Positions 34,991-44,901 of a DNA stretch of 64,000 nt are shown in pieces. Position 1 is the first letter of the stretch, and the number at the start of each line of letters is the position of its first letter. The stretch comes from Crataegus laevigata. Taxonomy: Eukaryota > Streptophyta > Magnoliopsida > Rosales > Rosaceae. Made by a program: the position numbers and the translations under genes. The notes under the pieces are model-generated. The model was not told where the DNA came from. It saw nothing but the letters and a program-made list of their open reading frames with translations, and made no database searches. The DNA lies in NCBI GenBank assembly GCA_963580275.1, contig OY756947.1:1676501-1740500 (forward strand), written 5' to 3'.

Positions 34991-36338
34991 CTTTCATTAG
35001 TCGAATCTGTATTCTTCGTGGCGAAGTCGTACCCTCTAACAAAATATATAATTTTGGATGAAGAAAACCAGAACTTCATCACCACTCCAAGAAAAACTAA
35101 ATGTTAGGAGTGAAGATGGTTCAAACTTCAAACTTTATATTTCTTCGGATCAAAATAAATTTTCATTTTCCGAATGTGGCTCTTGAAATGAATCAAAACG
35201 CGACGGTTAAAAATTGTGATGTCTGATTCAAAATTGATTAGTTAAAAAGGAGCTTTCTGATAAGCTCAATTTGAAGAAAGTCTCAAATTGATAAAGCCTC
35301 AAGTCGGTGGAAACCTGAAAACGCAACAAAATTTTCTTGAACATAATTTAATTTTTGAAGAGACTCGATTTCCATGATTGAGTGTACTTCAATGTAGCCC
35401 TGGTTTTCAGCATTAACTTTCCAATACGAAAATTCAAAATAAAAGTGCAATCCATGAAACATTCCAATCCGTTGTATTGATGTGAGTCTAATGTACTAGT
35501 ATTTTGATCTCATTTGTTTATATTAAAATTTATTTAAATTTAGATTTTATATCGTGATTTTTCGAGCATTTAATCATGAAATATAAGATATTTTGTAGAA
35601 TATGAAGACGATAATTTGGTGTTATGACAAGGAAAAAAAAAAACAAAACAAAAATGACTCTCCTGTCTTAAGAGACGATTGGTAGTACGACCCCAACTCT
35701 ACTAGATGGGGAATGGCATCATCATACTGTTCGTTCCCTATTCTAATTTTTTTTTTCTTTTATCATTTTTCCTTTGAGGTTTTTTTAGGACCACCGCAGC
35801 TCCTCTCTTCTCGAGAATCCATATATCCCTTATCAGTATATGGACAACTATCTCTCGAGCACAAGTTTAGGTTCAACTTCAATGAAAAAACAAAACGGAG
35901 CACCTAACAACGTATATTCACAGACCAAAAATTACAAGATCGCCCCTTTCTTATTTTACTTTATTTGACTTTGTTCTTTTCTTGTTTTTTGTTTTTGTGG
36001 TGTTTTACTACAAAAGTATATATTATATTTATGTATAGTATGTTAATTCTAATTATGTCACATTTCATTTATATATATATATATATATATATATATGTTT
36101 TTTTTTTACATTGAATCTTTTCATAAAAATGAGTGTAAGAGTTAATTCGTAAAGACTTCTATCAATATTCAGTAATTAATATAAACATAATTATAAGAAA
36201 TAAAACTAGATAAGATATCGAAACTCAATACCGCACACAGATGTATTCCCATTGTGTTTTCATAAGTTATGCTAGATCCTTCCTCTTCAATTACAAAAGG
36301 GGTCCAAGATCTATAACTGCTTCAGATTTTGAATTACG
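34991..36338. other. AT-rich intergenic DNA with (AT)n tract
   Basis: An (AT)n microsatellite occupies about 36070-36096. No gene was recognised. Confidence 0.45.
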
Positions 36339-36466
36339 TTGAAAATTGACAAAACGATGCAAAGTTCAGAGACGCATAATGACCAAGATGAAGCAGAATA
36401 TGGTGATAGATCTGAAGAGCTTAAACCCTATGCAGTTCTCAAAAATCGTATCCATGATTTACCAGT
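36339..36466 (+). pseudogene. Possible exon relic, family unknown
   Basis: An open frame reads MKIDKTMQSSETHNDQDEAE, then YGDRSEELKPYAVLKNRIHD and LPV, before a GTATAT donor near 36467. A further short acceptor-bounded piece (GCGTTGTCTGATCCAAATCA, about 36583) reads ALSDPNQ and then stops. The composition is protein-like but I cannot identify the gene. Later frames at 36620-36810 are interrupted. Confidence 0.3.
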
Positions 36467-36820
36467 GGTATATATTAACTTTCATGGCTCCTTTATTCCT
36501 TTTTTATTTTTATTACGTAGTTTTTCTAAGTATTATCTATACAACTAACCCACTTGTTGACACTCTTGTCGGAGTTGAACAGGCGTTGTCTGATCCAAAT
36601 CAATGAAAACATCTGTGACATTACCAAATAATTGGAACCCAGGATGTTGAAGCTAAGACATCTCAATATATCATGAGTTCCATTACAGAGACCAAAACAA
36701 GAACTTACACTCGCTTTCAAAGCTGGATCTTGTGGATGAGCCTGAAATCTCAAGAGGTGGAGACAGAGAATGCCCGCTGCAACCTACTGCAAAGTATTGT
36801 AGGCATTTCCAGAAGAAACC

Positions 36821-37010
36821 AAGTTCTTGTTGAATATAGGTCCCGCATTGGGGAATTGAGAAAATAGAATATAATATATTAGTGTATGGTTCCACTCCTA
36901 AAAACACCGAAACATTAAGTTCTTGTTGAATATAGGTCCCGCATCGGGGAATTGAGAAAATAGAATATAATATATTAGTGTATGGTTCCACTCCTAAAAA
37001 CACCGGAATA
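36821..37010. repeat. 96-bp tandem duplication
   Basis: AAGTTCTTGTTGAATATAGG...TCCACTCCTAAAAACACCG is present at 36821 and 36917 with one clear substitution (GCATTGGGG/GCATCGGGG). Nothing coding is involved. Confidence 0.8.
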
Positions 37011-37082
37011 TTTTGTGACAAAATCCAAACCCGCGACAACATGTGGTTAAGTTGAGAAAATATCAGTGTGGTTATGAGTGGG

Positions 37083-37402
37083 CCAATGGCTAGACTTGGC
37101 ATTTTGGACCCGACCTATTAACCCGACTCGACCTGTTAATATTAGTATTTGAGTGGATGCTTAACGGGTCGGGTCATTAACAGGTGAACCCGTTAACAAC
37201 TCGTTAAATAACGGGTCACTTTAGGTCAACCCATTACACTCGTTAGCAATCGTTAGTTGAAGATGTTTTAATAATTTCAGTAAAATCTTAACAACAAAAA
37301 ATAATAATAATTGTTAACGGGTCGGATTCGGATGACCCGTTAACTTAACGGGTCGAATTTAACCCGACCCAAACCCGGCCCGTTTACAGGTCTACCAATA
37401 GC
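37083..37402 (-). mobile_element. hAT-type MITE, copy 1, with 8-bp TSD
   Basis: The element is 37091-37394 (304 bp), beginning TAGACTTGGCATTTTGG and ending GTTTACAGGTCTA, so its TIRs are TAGAC-type. The flanks CCAATGGC (37083-37090) and CCAATAGC (37395-37402) match at 7 of 8 bases, the TSD length of hAT elements. The interior is built from repeats of ACGGGTCGGGT and complement. It is inverted relative to the copy at 40776-41134. Confidence 0.8.
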
Positions 37403-37944
37403 CCGTCTCTCTGAATATTTAACAGTTTTATGTCCACTGCAATTCTGACTGTTATCACATTGTGACTGCAACCCTCAAAGCTCGAAACAAAACATGTCAT
37501 TATATCTCAAGTATTTCTTGCATATTCAGAGAAGGTACAAATGGATGACTATATAATGTCATGCATAGTTATACAGAGAAGCTAAGCCTAACTGTCTTCA
37601 ATTGCAAAATGACCCTATTACCGTCTTTTAGTAAATCCATGACGAGGAGAAAGTGCTATAGTCTTGTGCCTTCGCGAGCTGTAGATAACCAACATCACTG
37701 CGATATCAGCAACGCCGAATATATCTCCCCAGCCCTCCGCATCTGTACAGGTGGAAGTTGTTTTCTGCACCACACACTTCATATAGAGAAAATATCGCTC
37801 CACCACTAGTAAAAGTAGATGATGCAGACCACCTGCAACTTTGAACAACACTTTCAACAAGTTTCTTACAGATGAAGGGACAAGAACACGCAAATGTGTG
37901 ACGCACAGCCCACTGTGCAGAGGAGCAAACGGTTGACAATGACG
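37403..37944. other. 3' flank of the RlmN-like gene
   Basis: The stretch contains the presumed 3' UTR. Short antisense frames between 37561 and 37950 have no supporting splice or family signal. Confidence 0.45.
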
Positions 37945-40471
37945 TCAACATGCAACTGCAACTGGAGCATCTTCTTCAGCTTGTAAGTTGTCAGAGTCAA
38001 TGGGCAAAGGACTCTTCTGGAACTTGTTTCTTAGCTGACCACAAGCTGCATCTGCATCCAAGCCCCTTGTTTGACGTGTGCTGACTGTTACTTTATTGTT
38101 CTCCAGAGCAGCTGCAAATGCTTGTACCTGCCAAATGAAATTTTGTCAGAAAAACCACAACAAATCAGGTGCATAAACCAAGAATTTAACGAAACAAAAA
38201 AGCGAAAATTGGTTCAAGTATAGAGGTGTTTATGTTTGAAAACAAAGTTACATACCGCTTTCTTGGATGGACGTTTATACTCAGAGTCTTCTATTGGATT
38301 AAATGGTATCAAGTTCACATGAGAACCTCGTCCCCACTCATGGAGTAGCTCTGCAAGTTCTACTGCATGGTCTACCGCATCATTAACTCCAGCTGCTCAA
38401 AACAAAAATCATTGTCAGGTTGTTAAAGTAAGCACACAGGGATCAAAAGAGACGAACATAATTTTTCTAAATCTTATTTCAGTACCTAAGAGTGCATACT
38501 CAAAGGAAACCCGTCTACCGGTTTCAGTGAAATAGTCCCTGCAATCCCTCATCAGTGCATTCAGAGGGTATGCTTTTGCACTTGGCACAATTGTTTCCCT
38601 CAGCTTCTGATTAGGAGCATGCAGGCTGATGCACAATAATATGAGAAACGCTTAGCAAGGATTTAATTTCAGAACGCTTCCTTTTTTTTTTTTCAGAACA
38701 AGCAGTTCAACAAAATGCTCCAATAAATACAAATAACTCATTCCCATTTAAAAATAATATACCTGACAGCCAATGTCGACTGAAGTTTGTGAGATGCCAG
38801 CCTTTTAATTGTATTTGGAACCCCCACGGTAGAAATTGTGATCATTCTTTGCCCAATTTGAATATCCTGTAGAAAATAAAGTCCAACATAATTAAGTTTC
38901 ACTTAGATCATAATGTTAACAGTTTTTGCCTGTCTATAAAATAGCATTCCGCTTTAATACTAGTAGGTTTCATGTCACAAAGTCAAGTTCTCGATTCTAT
39001 GTATTAAACATGGAAACAAAGCAGATATTAAAAAGCACAAGATATAGTTGCAAAGGCACCTTGTTTAGACACTGATGCGCTTCAAGTACCGCCTTCAGGT
39101 TCATCATCGGTTCACCCATTCCCATGAACACCACATTAGTCACCCTATGGCTGAAGATTTCCTCTATAGCCAAAACCTGGGAATATGATGGTATCCAGAA
39201 TCACAATATATACTGAGTTTGCTTATGTATAGCATACAACAATGGTAAACCTTACATGAAATTTTCAATCATGCCTGTGCACAAATTAGATCAACAAGCG
39301 AGCATGCAAACAGCCCTTACTCGTAACAGAATTTGAAGATAAGAGCACGGAAAAGACAGTTGATACCTGCTCAACAATTTCATGCCTCTTAAGGTTTCTT
39401 GAAAATCCTCCTTTTCCCGTGGCACAAAAAGAGCAACGAAGAGGGCATCCCACCTGTTTCACCCAAAATAATAAGAAATACCATACGAACTGCACTGCGG
39501 CGAACCATGCACAAAACCAACGCTGAAACATAACTGCAGGGAAATTTTATTTCAATGGCTGAATCTCATCTCAGAAAATCACCTGTGATGAGACACACGC
39601 AGTAAGGCGCATCACACCTTTCTCGTCTTTAACTGGTATGCCAACAGTTTCAATCAATCTGTTATCCTCCAACTTTATCAATAACTGCAAGAATCAATGG
39701 CACAACTTTTAACTGCTAATACGCTAATCCAAAAATTATTTACAGGCAATCAAACGGCCCCCCTTTACAAACAATCATGATCCACGGAAACCATTCAACT
39801 TCACATTGAGTTATAACAAGGATATCCCACAAAATTATCCAGTGGCAGTAACCCATCTTCCAAGACATTACCTTGACGGTGCCATCAGCAGCAGTGACGC
39901 TCTGGTAAATGGGTGACCTACCAACTTTCCATCCAGCTTCCTCAAGCTCATTTCTGAATGCCAGAGGCACTGCAACACAAAGCCCCACAATAATTTAGCA
40001 TTGCCCCCCCCCCCCCCAAAAAAAAAAAAAAAAAAAAAAACAGAAAAGAAAAGAAAAAAAAACCATTTTTTTCCTAGAGAGAGATGGAAAGAGAAATTTA
40101 CCCTGATTGAAATCCTGAATATCTTTGATCTTTCTTTTGTAAATAAGATGATGGAGCTGCTTCCCTCTGTAGCCTTGCTGTAAATACATTTTCAGAAACA
40201 GAAATTTAAGTAAATAAATTCAGTAACTTTCATTTCTGCGCAAAAAAATTGAGAGCATTTTGTGCTTGTTTACCTGACTGAAGTCGATAGCTAGCTGCTG
40301 GAGCTCCGGTTCCGACAAGCCGAGGAGGACTTGGGGGTCGGTGCTTTTGGGGGCGGTGGTGGTGGTGGACAGGTTCATGCTCGCAGCTGCCATGGCGCGA
40401 GTGCGGGCAGCGCGTGCGAGAGGAACGGCGCAGACGCGCTGAATTAGCGACGTTGATGAGGCTGTCATCAT
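37945..40471 (-). CDS. RlmN-type radical-SAM rRNA (adenine-C2) methyltransferase, organelle-targeted
   Basis: Ten exons: 40274-40471, 40102-40177, 39872-39969, 39583-39684, 39367-39453, 39060-39176, 38763-38866, 38486-38625, 38256-38392 and 37945-38127. They total 1242 bp and encode 413 residues. The first 45 or so residues are rich in Ala, Arg, Ser and Thr, suggesting an organelle transit peptide. The 4Fe-4S radical-SAM motif is CPLRCSFC (Cys161, 165, 168) and GMGEP (206-210) binds SAM. Both mechanism cysteines of RlmN are kept: Cys154 in TACVSSQVG and Cys382 in DAACGQL, the methyl carrier. The bacterial enzyme makes m2A at 23S rRNA position 2503 and in some tRNAs. The plant protein (At2g39670 type) probably acts in plastids or mitochondria. 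The start is the first of two adjacent ATGs. Confidence 0.93.
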
Positions 40472-40767
40472 TGTGCTGTGCTGGGTTTTTGCTTTGGCGC
40501 GAGATGAAGAAGATGAAGTAGAGGAAGAAAGAGCGAGAGCGTGGCTAAAACCTCAGCTCTGTGGTTTACTGATATTGGACTTAATATGGGCTTTAGGCCC
40601 AAGTTGGATCAAGCCCATAATTTGGTCTCGAGCCTGAATCAGTCCATAAACATAGTAAGGGGTGGCAACGGATCGTGTTCGTGTATACGTATTTATGCTT
40701 CCTGTTAATTGATCAATACGTAAAACGATATAAAAAGTAATAATATAATAAGCGATATAATATTTGT

Positions 40768-41142
40768 TGTACAACTAGACTTGTAAACGGGTCGGGTTTA
40801 TCGGGTTTAGGTCGGGTTCAATCCGACCCATTAAGCTAACGGGTCACCCGAACCCGACCCGTTAAGTTAACGGGTCACCCGTTAAGACCCGTTAACAATT
40901 TTTTTTTCTTTTTTTTTTTTGCATAGAGTTTATTTTTTGTTATTAAGACTTTATTGAAATTACTAAAACATCTTCAACTAACGGGTGCTAACGGGTTGAC
41001 CCAAAGTGACCCGTTATTTAACGGGTTGTTAACGAGTTCACCCATTAGCGACCCGACCTGTTAAGCATCCATCCAAATACTAATATTAACGGGTCGGGTC
41101 GGATTAATGGGTCGGGTCAAAAATGCCACCTCTATGTACAAC
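40768..41142 (+). mobile_element. hAT-type MITE, copy 2, with perfect 8-bp TSD
   Basis: The element is 40776-41134 (359 bp), beginning TAGACTTGTAAACGGG and ending AAATGCCACCTCTA. It is flanked by TGTACAAC at 40768-40775 and 41135-41142. The interior carries ACGGGTCGGGT repeats and aligns, in reverse, with the copy at 37091-37394. The element lies 0.3 kb upstream of the RlmN-like start codon. Confidence 0.85.
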
Positions 41143-41675
41143 ATTAGTCGTGTTTTAATTATGTTATTGTATACCGTATATACCTCGCGTCTTGTACATA
41201 AGAAGTATTATGATAATGATTGTTGAGATCTTATAGAAACAGACAATCACAAGTGATTAGTCGAAACTTGATATTGTTTTTAACATAACCACCCCGATGA
41301 TATTTTTTCAAATCCACTGCTACTTATCAAGTTTGCAACACCTAGAACTTGGAGGTTTAATCGCGTAGATTCATTTTTTGATTTTATTTTACACAATCAA
41401 TATTAGGGAGAAGGCATTGGATTCGAGACTTACGGTGCATTACTAGAAACACTTAGCCAATAGAGCTACAAGTCCTTCACAATTCTGGAGCTTCAATTTG
41501 TTTCTCAAAGTAAAAGGGACAAATGAAGAGCAATATTTTGAAGTGTAGATGTAAGGAAAGGCAAATCCTGTACCATATGGGAGCCTGGTTAGGTCCTGAA
41601 AAGCTAGCTGTAGCTTTTGTGGGTTTTTTATGCAGACTGCTGAGCTGAAATTGTTGAGTCATAAGCAATAGGTGC

Positions 41676-41725
41676 TTCCCACATCGACGAGACCAGAAAG
41701 CGAGCTACAGTCGGCACTATAAAAA
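41676..41725 (+). promoter_or_regulatory. Plant snRNA promoter (USE + TATA) of U5 copy 1
   Basis: TTCCCACATCG (41676-41686) matches the plant snRNA upstream sequence element RTCCCACATCG. TATAAAAA is at 41718-41725. The 31-bp gap is near the 33-34 bp used by RNA polymerase II snRNA genes and clearly longer than the roughly 24 bp of polymerase III genes. The start is expected about 30 bp after TATA, near 41752. Confidence 0.85.
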
Positions 41726-41752
41726 GGGGCATCTTGTTCAAGTACAAGTAAT

Positions 41753-41876
41753 GGAGCCATGCGTTGAGCACAAAGCGAACTATTCTTTCGCCTTTTACTA
41801 AAGAATACCGTGTGTTCGTCGTATTAAGTGGTATACGCCTATTTTTGAAGGAGTGCACCTCTGTGGGTGCCCCTTA
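41753..41876 (+). ncRNA. U5: U5 spliceosomal snRNA, copy 1
   Basis: The RNA is about 124 nt. Loop 1 has the invariant GCCTTTTAC (41790-41798) on a stem of TATTCTTT (41780-41788 region) and AAAGAATA (41800-41807). A lower stem pairs GCGAAC with GTTCGT. An Sm-like site, ATTTTTGA, is at 41841-41848, followed by a 3' stem-loop (GTGCACC-TCTGT-GGGTGC). A plant-type 3' box, CA-ATTCC-AGTTCAC, starts at 41877 and matches CA(N)3-10AGTNNAA except at one base. U5 aligns exon ends during splicing as part of the U4/U6.U5 tri-snRNP. The Sm site here reads GAAG after the T run, where GG is usual, which may weaken function. The exact 5' end is uncertain by a few bases. Confidence 0.88.
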
Positions 41877-43277
41877 CAATTCCAGTTCACAATTTATCAG
41901 ATTTGAGGCAACGCTATCCACGTATGTAACTAAGAAGATACTGCGAAATGAATGGTAGATCATAGTCGTCAGGGTGACACATTGTTAATGAGAAATACAA
42001 TAAACTTTAATCTGATGTTGGTAAATTTATTTTGTATTTTTCGACTATCCGCCACATGTTTTCAATATTTGTTCATTGATTACAATTAGTGTCTCCTTCA
42101 TTACGACATATTTGTTCGTTGATTACAATCAGTGTCTCCTTCATTACAACACCCGTCAATATTTGTTCGTTGATTACAATCAGTGTCTCCTTCACTACGA
42201 CACCCGTCATGAAGAAAGAGACTACTCTTCCTTTGCCCCTTGTTGTGCTTTTAAGGTCCTACGCAACGTTTCTAATGCTTCCCTCCCCTTTTAGTATAGA
42301 TAATATCGTTTGTTCCAAAAAAAATGTCAGTGCTGGAAGATCAAGTTGGCAGGCATGGGACTGATTTTCTCATTCCTTCTGATCGCCAGTGGATTCAGGT
42401 GGAAGAAATTTTGGTTACAGATACTATGAGTAAACCAATTGTTCCAATTGGTAACTTTTCTTAACTCAAGTTCTCAATTTGTTTGTTCCTTGTACAAACT
42501 ATATATATGTTTCTCATTACCAACAAATTAAAGTTCTATGAACTAATTTCTAATTTAGAAGCCAATCGACGGATTAAATTTCAAAAATTCGTAATTAATT
42601 GAACATACAAAGAGTCGATTGCATGTTCCACATTGTAACAAGACACAAAAAGAGCATTTTATCAATCACCAAACACAAATAACAAATCGACGTCTAAAAG
42701 TTATTGGATTTACCTACCAGATCAGTGAACAAATTGCTCGAGTCTTGTATATAAGAAGTATTATGATAATGATTGTTGAGATCTCATAGAAACGGACGAT
42801 CACAAGTGATTAGTTCAGACTTGATATTATTGCTAACTTAACCACCTCGATGATGCTTTTCCAAATCCACTGCTACTTATTGTTCATATAGTTATCTCCA
42901 ACATAAGAAAGTAGAGAAAAATGGGAGTTTGTAGCACCTGGTTCTTTATAAAACTTGGCTTGGAACTTGGAGGTTTAATCGCGGAGATTCATTTTATTTT
43001 ACACAATCAATATTGGAGAGAGGGCATTGGACTCGAGACTTACAGTGCATTACTAGAAACTCTTAGCCAACGAAGCTACAAGTCCCTTGCAATTCTGGAG
43101 CTTCAATTAGTTTCTCAAAGTAAAAGGGACAAATGGAGAGCAATACGTTGAAGTGTTGATGTAAAGAAAGGCAAATCCTATACCATATGGGAGCCTGGTT
43201 AGGTCCTGAAACGCTAGTTGTAGCTCTTGTGGGTTTTTTTATGCGGACTGCTGAGCTGATTCATAAGCAGTAGGTGC

Positions 43278-43328
43278 TTCCCACATCGACGAAACCAGCA
43301 AGAGCGAGCTACAGTCGGCACTATAAAA
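43278..43328 (+). promoter_or_regulatory. Plant snRNA promoter (USE + TATA) of U5 copy 2
   Basis: TTCCCACATCG is at 43278-43288 and TATAAAA at 43322-43328. The 33-bp gap is the expected polymerase II-type spacing, two bases longer than in copy 1. Confidence 0.87.
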
Positions 43329-43356
43329 TGGAGCATCCTGTTCAAGCACAAATCAC

Positions 43357-43480
43357 GGAGTCATGCATTGAGCACAAAGCGAACTATTCTTTCGCCTTTT
43401 ACTAAAGAATACCGTGTGCTTATTGTATTAAGTGACATACGTTTATTTTTGGAGGGGCGCACCTCTGTGGGTGCCCCTTA
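43357..43480 (+). ncRNA. U5: U5 spliceosomal snRNA, copy 2
   Basis: This is the same RNA as copy 1 with scattered substitutions. It keeps the invariant loop GCCTTTTAC and its TATTCTTT/AAAGAATA stem. The Sm site is the canonical ATTTTTGG (43445-43452), and a strong 3' stem-loop (GGGGCGCACC-TCTGTG-GGTGCCCC) follows. The 3' box CAATTCCAGTTCACAA begins at 43481. With canonical Sm site and promoter spacing this looks the more likely functional copy, although the lower stem (GCGAAC against GTGCTTAT) pairs less well than in copy 1. The 3' stem-loop and 3' box are repeated once more downstream. Confidence 0.9.
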
Positions 43481-43551
43481 CAATTCCAGTTCACAATTTA
43501 TTGGGGCGCACCTCTGTGGGTGCCCCTTACAATTCCAGTTCACAATTTATT
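43454..43551 (+). repeat. 49-bp direct duplication of the U5 3' stem-loop and 3' box
   Basis: The unit starting GGGGCGCACCTCTGTGGG and ending AGTTCACAATTTATT occurs at 43454-43502 and 43503-43551 without differences that I can see. Termination at the first or second 3' box would give RNAs differing by 49 nt. Confidence 0.9.
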
Positions 43552-43594
43552 AGAATTGCGGCAACGCTATCCATGCATGTAACTAGGAAGATAC

Positions 43595-43860
43595 AGTAAA
43601 AAGAAAGGAAAATTAACGAAAATGGTTTGAAAACTGTTCTTTTAACGAAAAGCCACTTTTAAAGGTATAGTGAATAGTGACAGTTAAAGTAGGAAGATGC
43701 AGTAAAAAGAAAGAAAAATTAACGAAAAAGGCTTGAAAAATTTTCTTTTAACGAAAAGCCACTTTTAAAGGTATAGTGAATAGTGACAGTTAAAGGTTAA
43801 AAAACGGTTTTTCGTTAAAAGTAAACAGTACCGGATGTGTTTTATTAAACCTACCTAAAA
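43595..43860. mobile_element. MITE insertion with internal 90-bp duplication
   Basis: GGAAAATTAACGAAAA...CTTTTAACGAAAAGCCAC...GTATAGTGAATAGTGACAG appears twice in tandem (about 43600 and 43700). It is followed by GGTTTTTCGTTAAAAGTAAACAGTACC, its inverted counterpart. I recognise the family from Maleae genomes. The sequence is absent from the corresponding place in unit A. Confidence 0.65.
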
Positions 43861-44901
43861 AGAAAGGGTGTGATTTCACATTTTTTTTGTTTTTAATTTG
43901 TGAATTAGATGAATTGAAAAAGATTAACGAACAGAAATTAACAAATGGTGCGTGAGAAAGGGGTGTGTGCGCTAAAAATGAATGGTAGAGTTAATGAGAA
44001 ATATAACCTATAAACTTTAATTCGATGCTGGTAAATCTATTTTGTATTTTTGAACGATTAGAAAAATTCCTAAATCCGCCACATGTTTTCAATATTTGTT
44101 CGTTGATTACAATCAGTATCTTCGTCATTACGACACCCGTCATGAAGAAAGGGACTACTCTTCCTTTGCCCCTTGTTCTGCTTTTAATGTCCTACGCAAT
44201 GTTTTTATTGCTCACAAGTAGGTGTTGATGTCAAGTGAGGCTAAACTCACCATTTCCTTTTAGTATAAATAATATCGTTTGTTAAAAAAAAGATTTCAGT
44301 ACCGGAAGATCAAGCTGGCAGCCATGGGACTGATTTTCTCATTCCTTCTGATCGCCAATGGATTCAAGTGGAAGAAATTTGATACTTTTAGTAAACCAAT
44401 CGGAACACTTTTCTCAACTCAAGTTTATAATTTGTTTGTTCCTTGTACAAACTATATATATGTTTCTCATTACCAACAAATTAAAGTTCAATGAACTAAT
44501 TTCCAATTTAGAAGCCAATCGACGGATTAAATTCCAAAAATCCGTAGTTAATTGAACATACAAAGAGTCGATTGCATGTTCCACATTGCAACGAGACACA
44601 AAAAGAGCATTTCATCAATCACCAAACACAAATAACAAATCGACGTCTAAAAGTTAATGGATTTACCTACCAGATCAGTGAACAAATTGCTCGAGTTAAG
44701 AGCGAGGTTCTTCGTATACAAGCAAAATATGCAGTAATCAAAACACAAATTGCTAGTCGTCATCCAAAGGCGACTGCATTACAAATTGCTCGAGTGACAT
44801 GTATGCTGCATGTTGCATGAGTCCTGGGATCAATCGTGTTACATTCCAAAAATTTGACAGCGGGTTATGCCGCCAGAAGTGTATAGTTAGAATGGAGACC
44901 G

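Larger units (their letters stand above)
41184..42736 (+). repeat. Tandem duplication carrying U5 snRNA, unit A
   Basis: The unit runs from CTCGCGTCTTGTACATAAGA to the start of unit B (CTCGAGTCTTGTATATAAG at 42737). The two units share flanking blocks, for example GAAGTATTATGATAATGATT, the whole U5 gene with promoter, and ATAACAAATCGACGTCTAAAA. Within unit A a 40-bp block with GTTCGTTGATTACAATCAGTG is itself repeated two to three times at 42070-42200. Confidence 0.85.
42737..44689 (+). repeat. Tandem duplication carrying U5 snRNA, unit B
   Basis: This repeats unit A from CTCGAGTCTTGTATATAAG to ATCAGTGAACAAATTGCTCG. It is about 400 bp longer. The extra length comes mainly from an insertion at about 43595-43978 and a 49-bp duplication at the U5 3' end. 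Confidence 0.85.

Noticed and set aside
41764..41958. Open frame starting MSTKRTILSPFTKEYRVF
   Set aside because: It is a chance frame across the U5 snRNA gene. The repeated frame at 43368 is the same artefact in copy 2.
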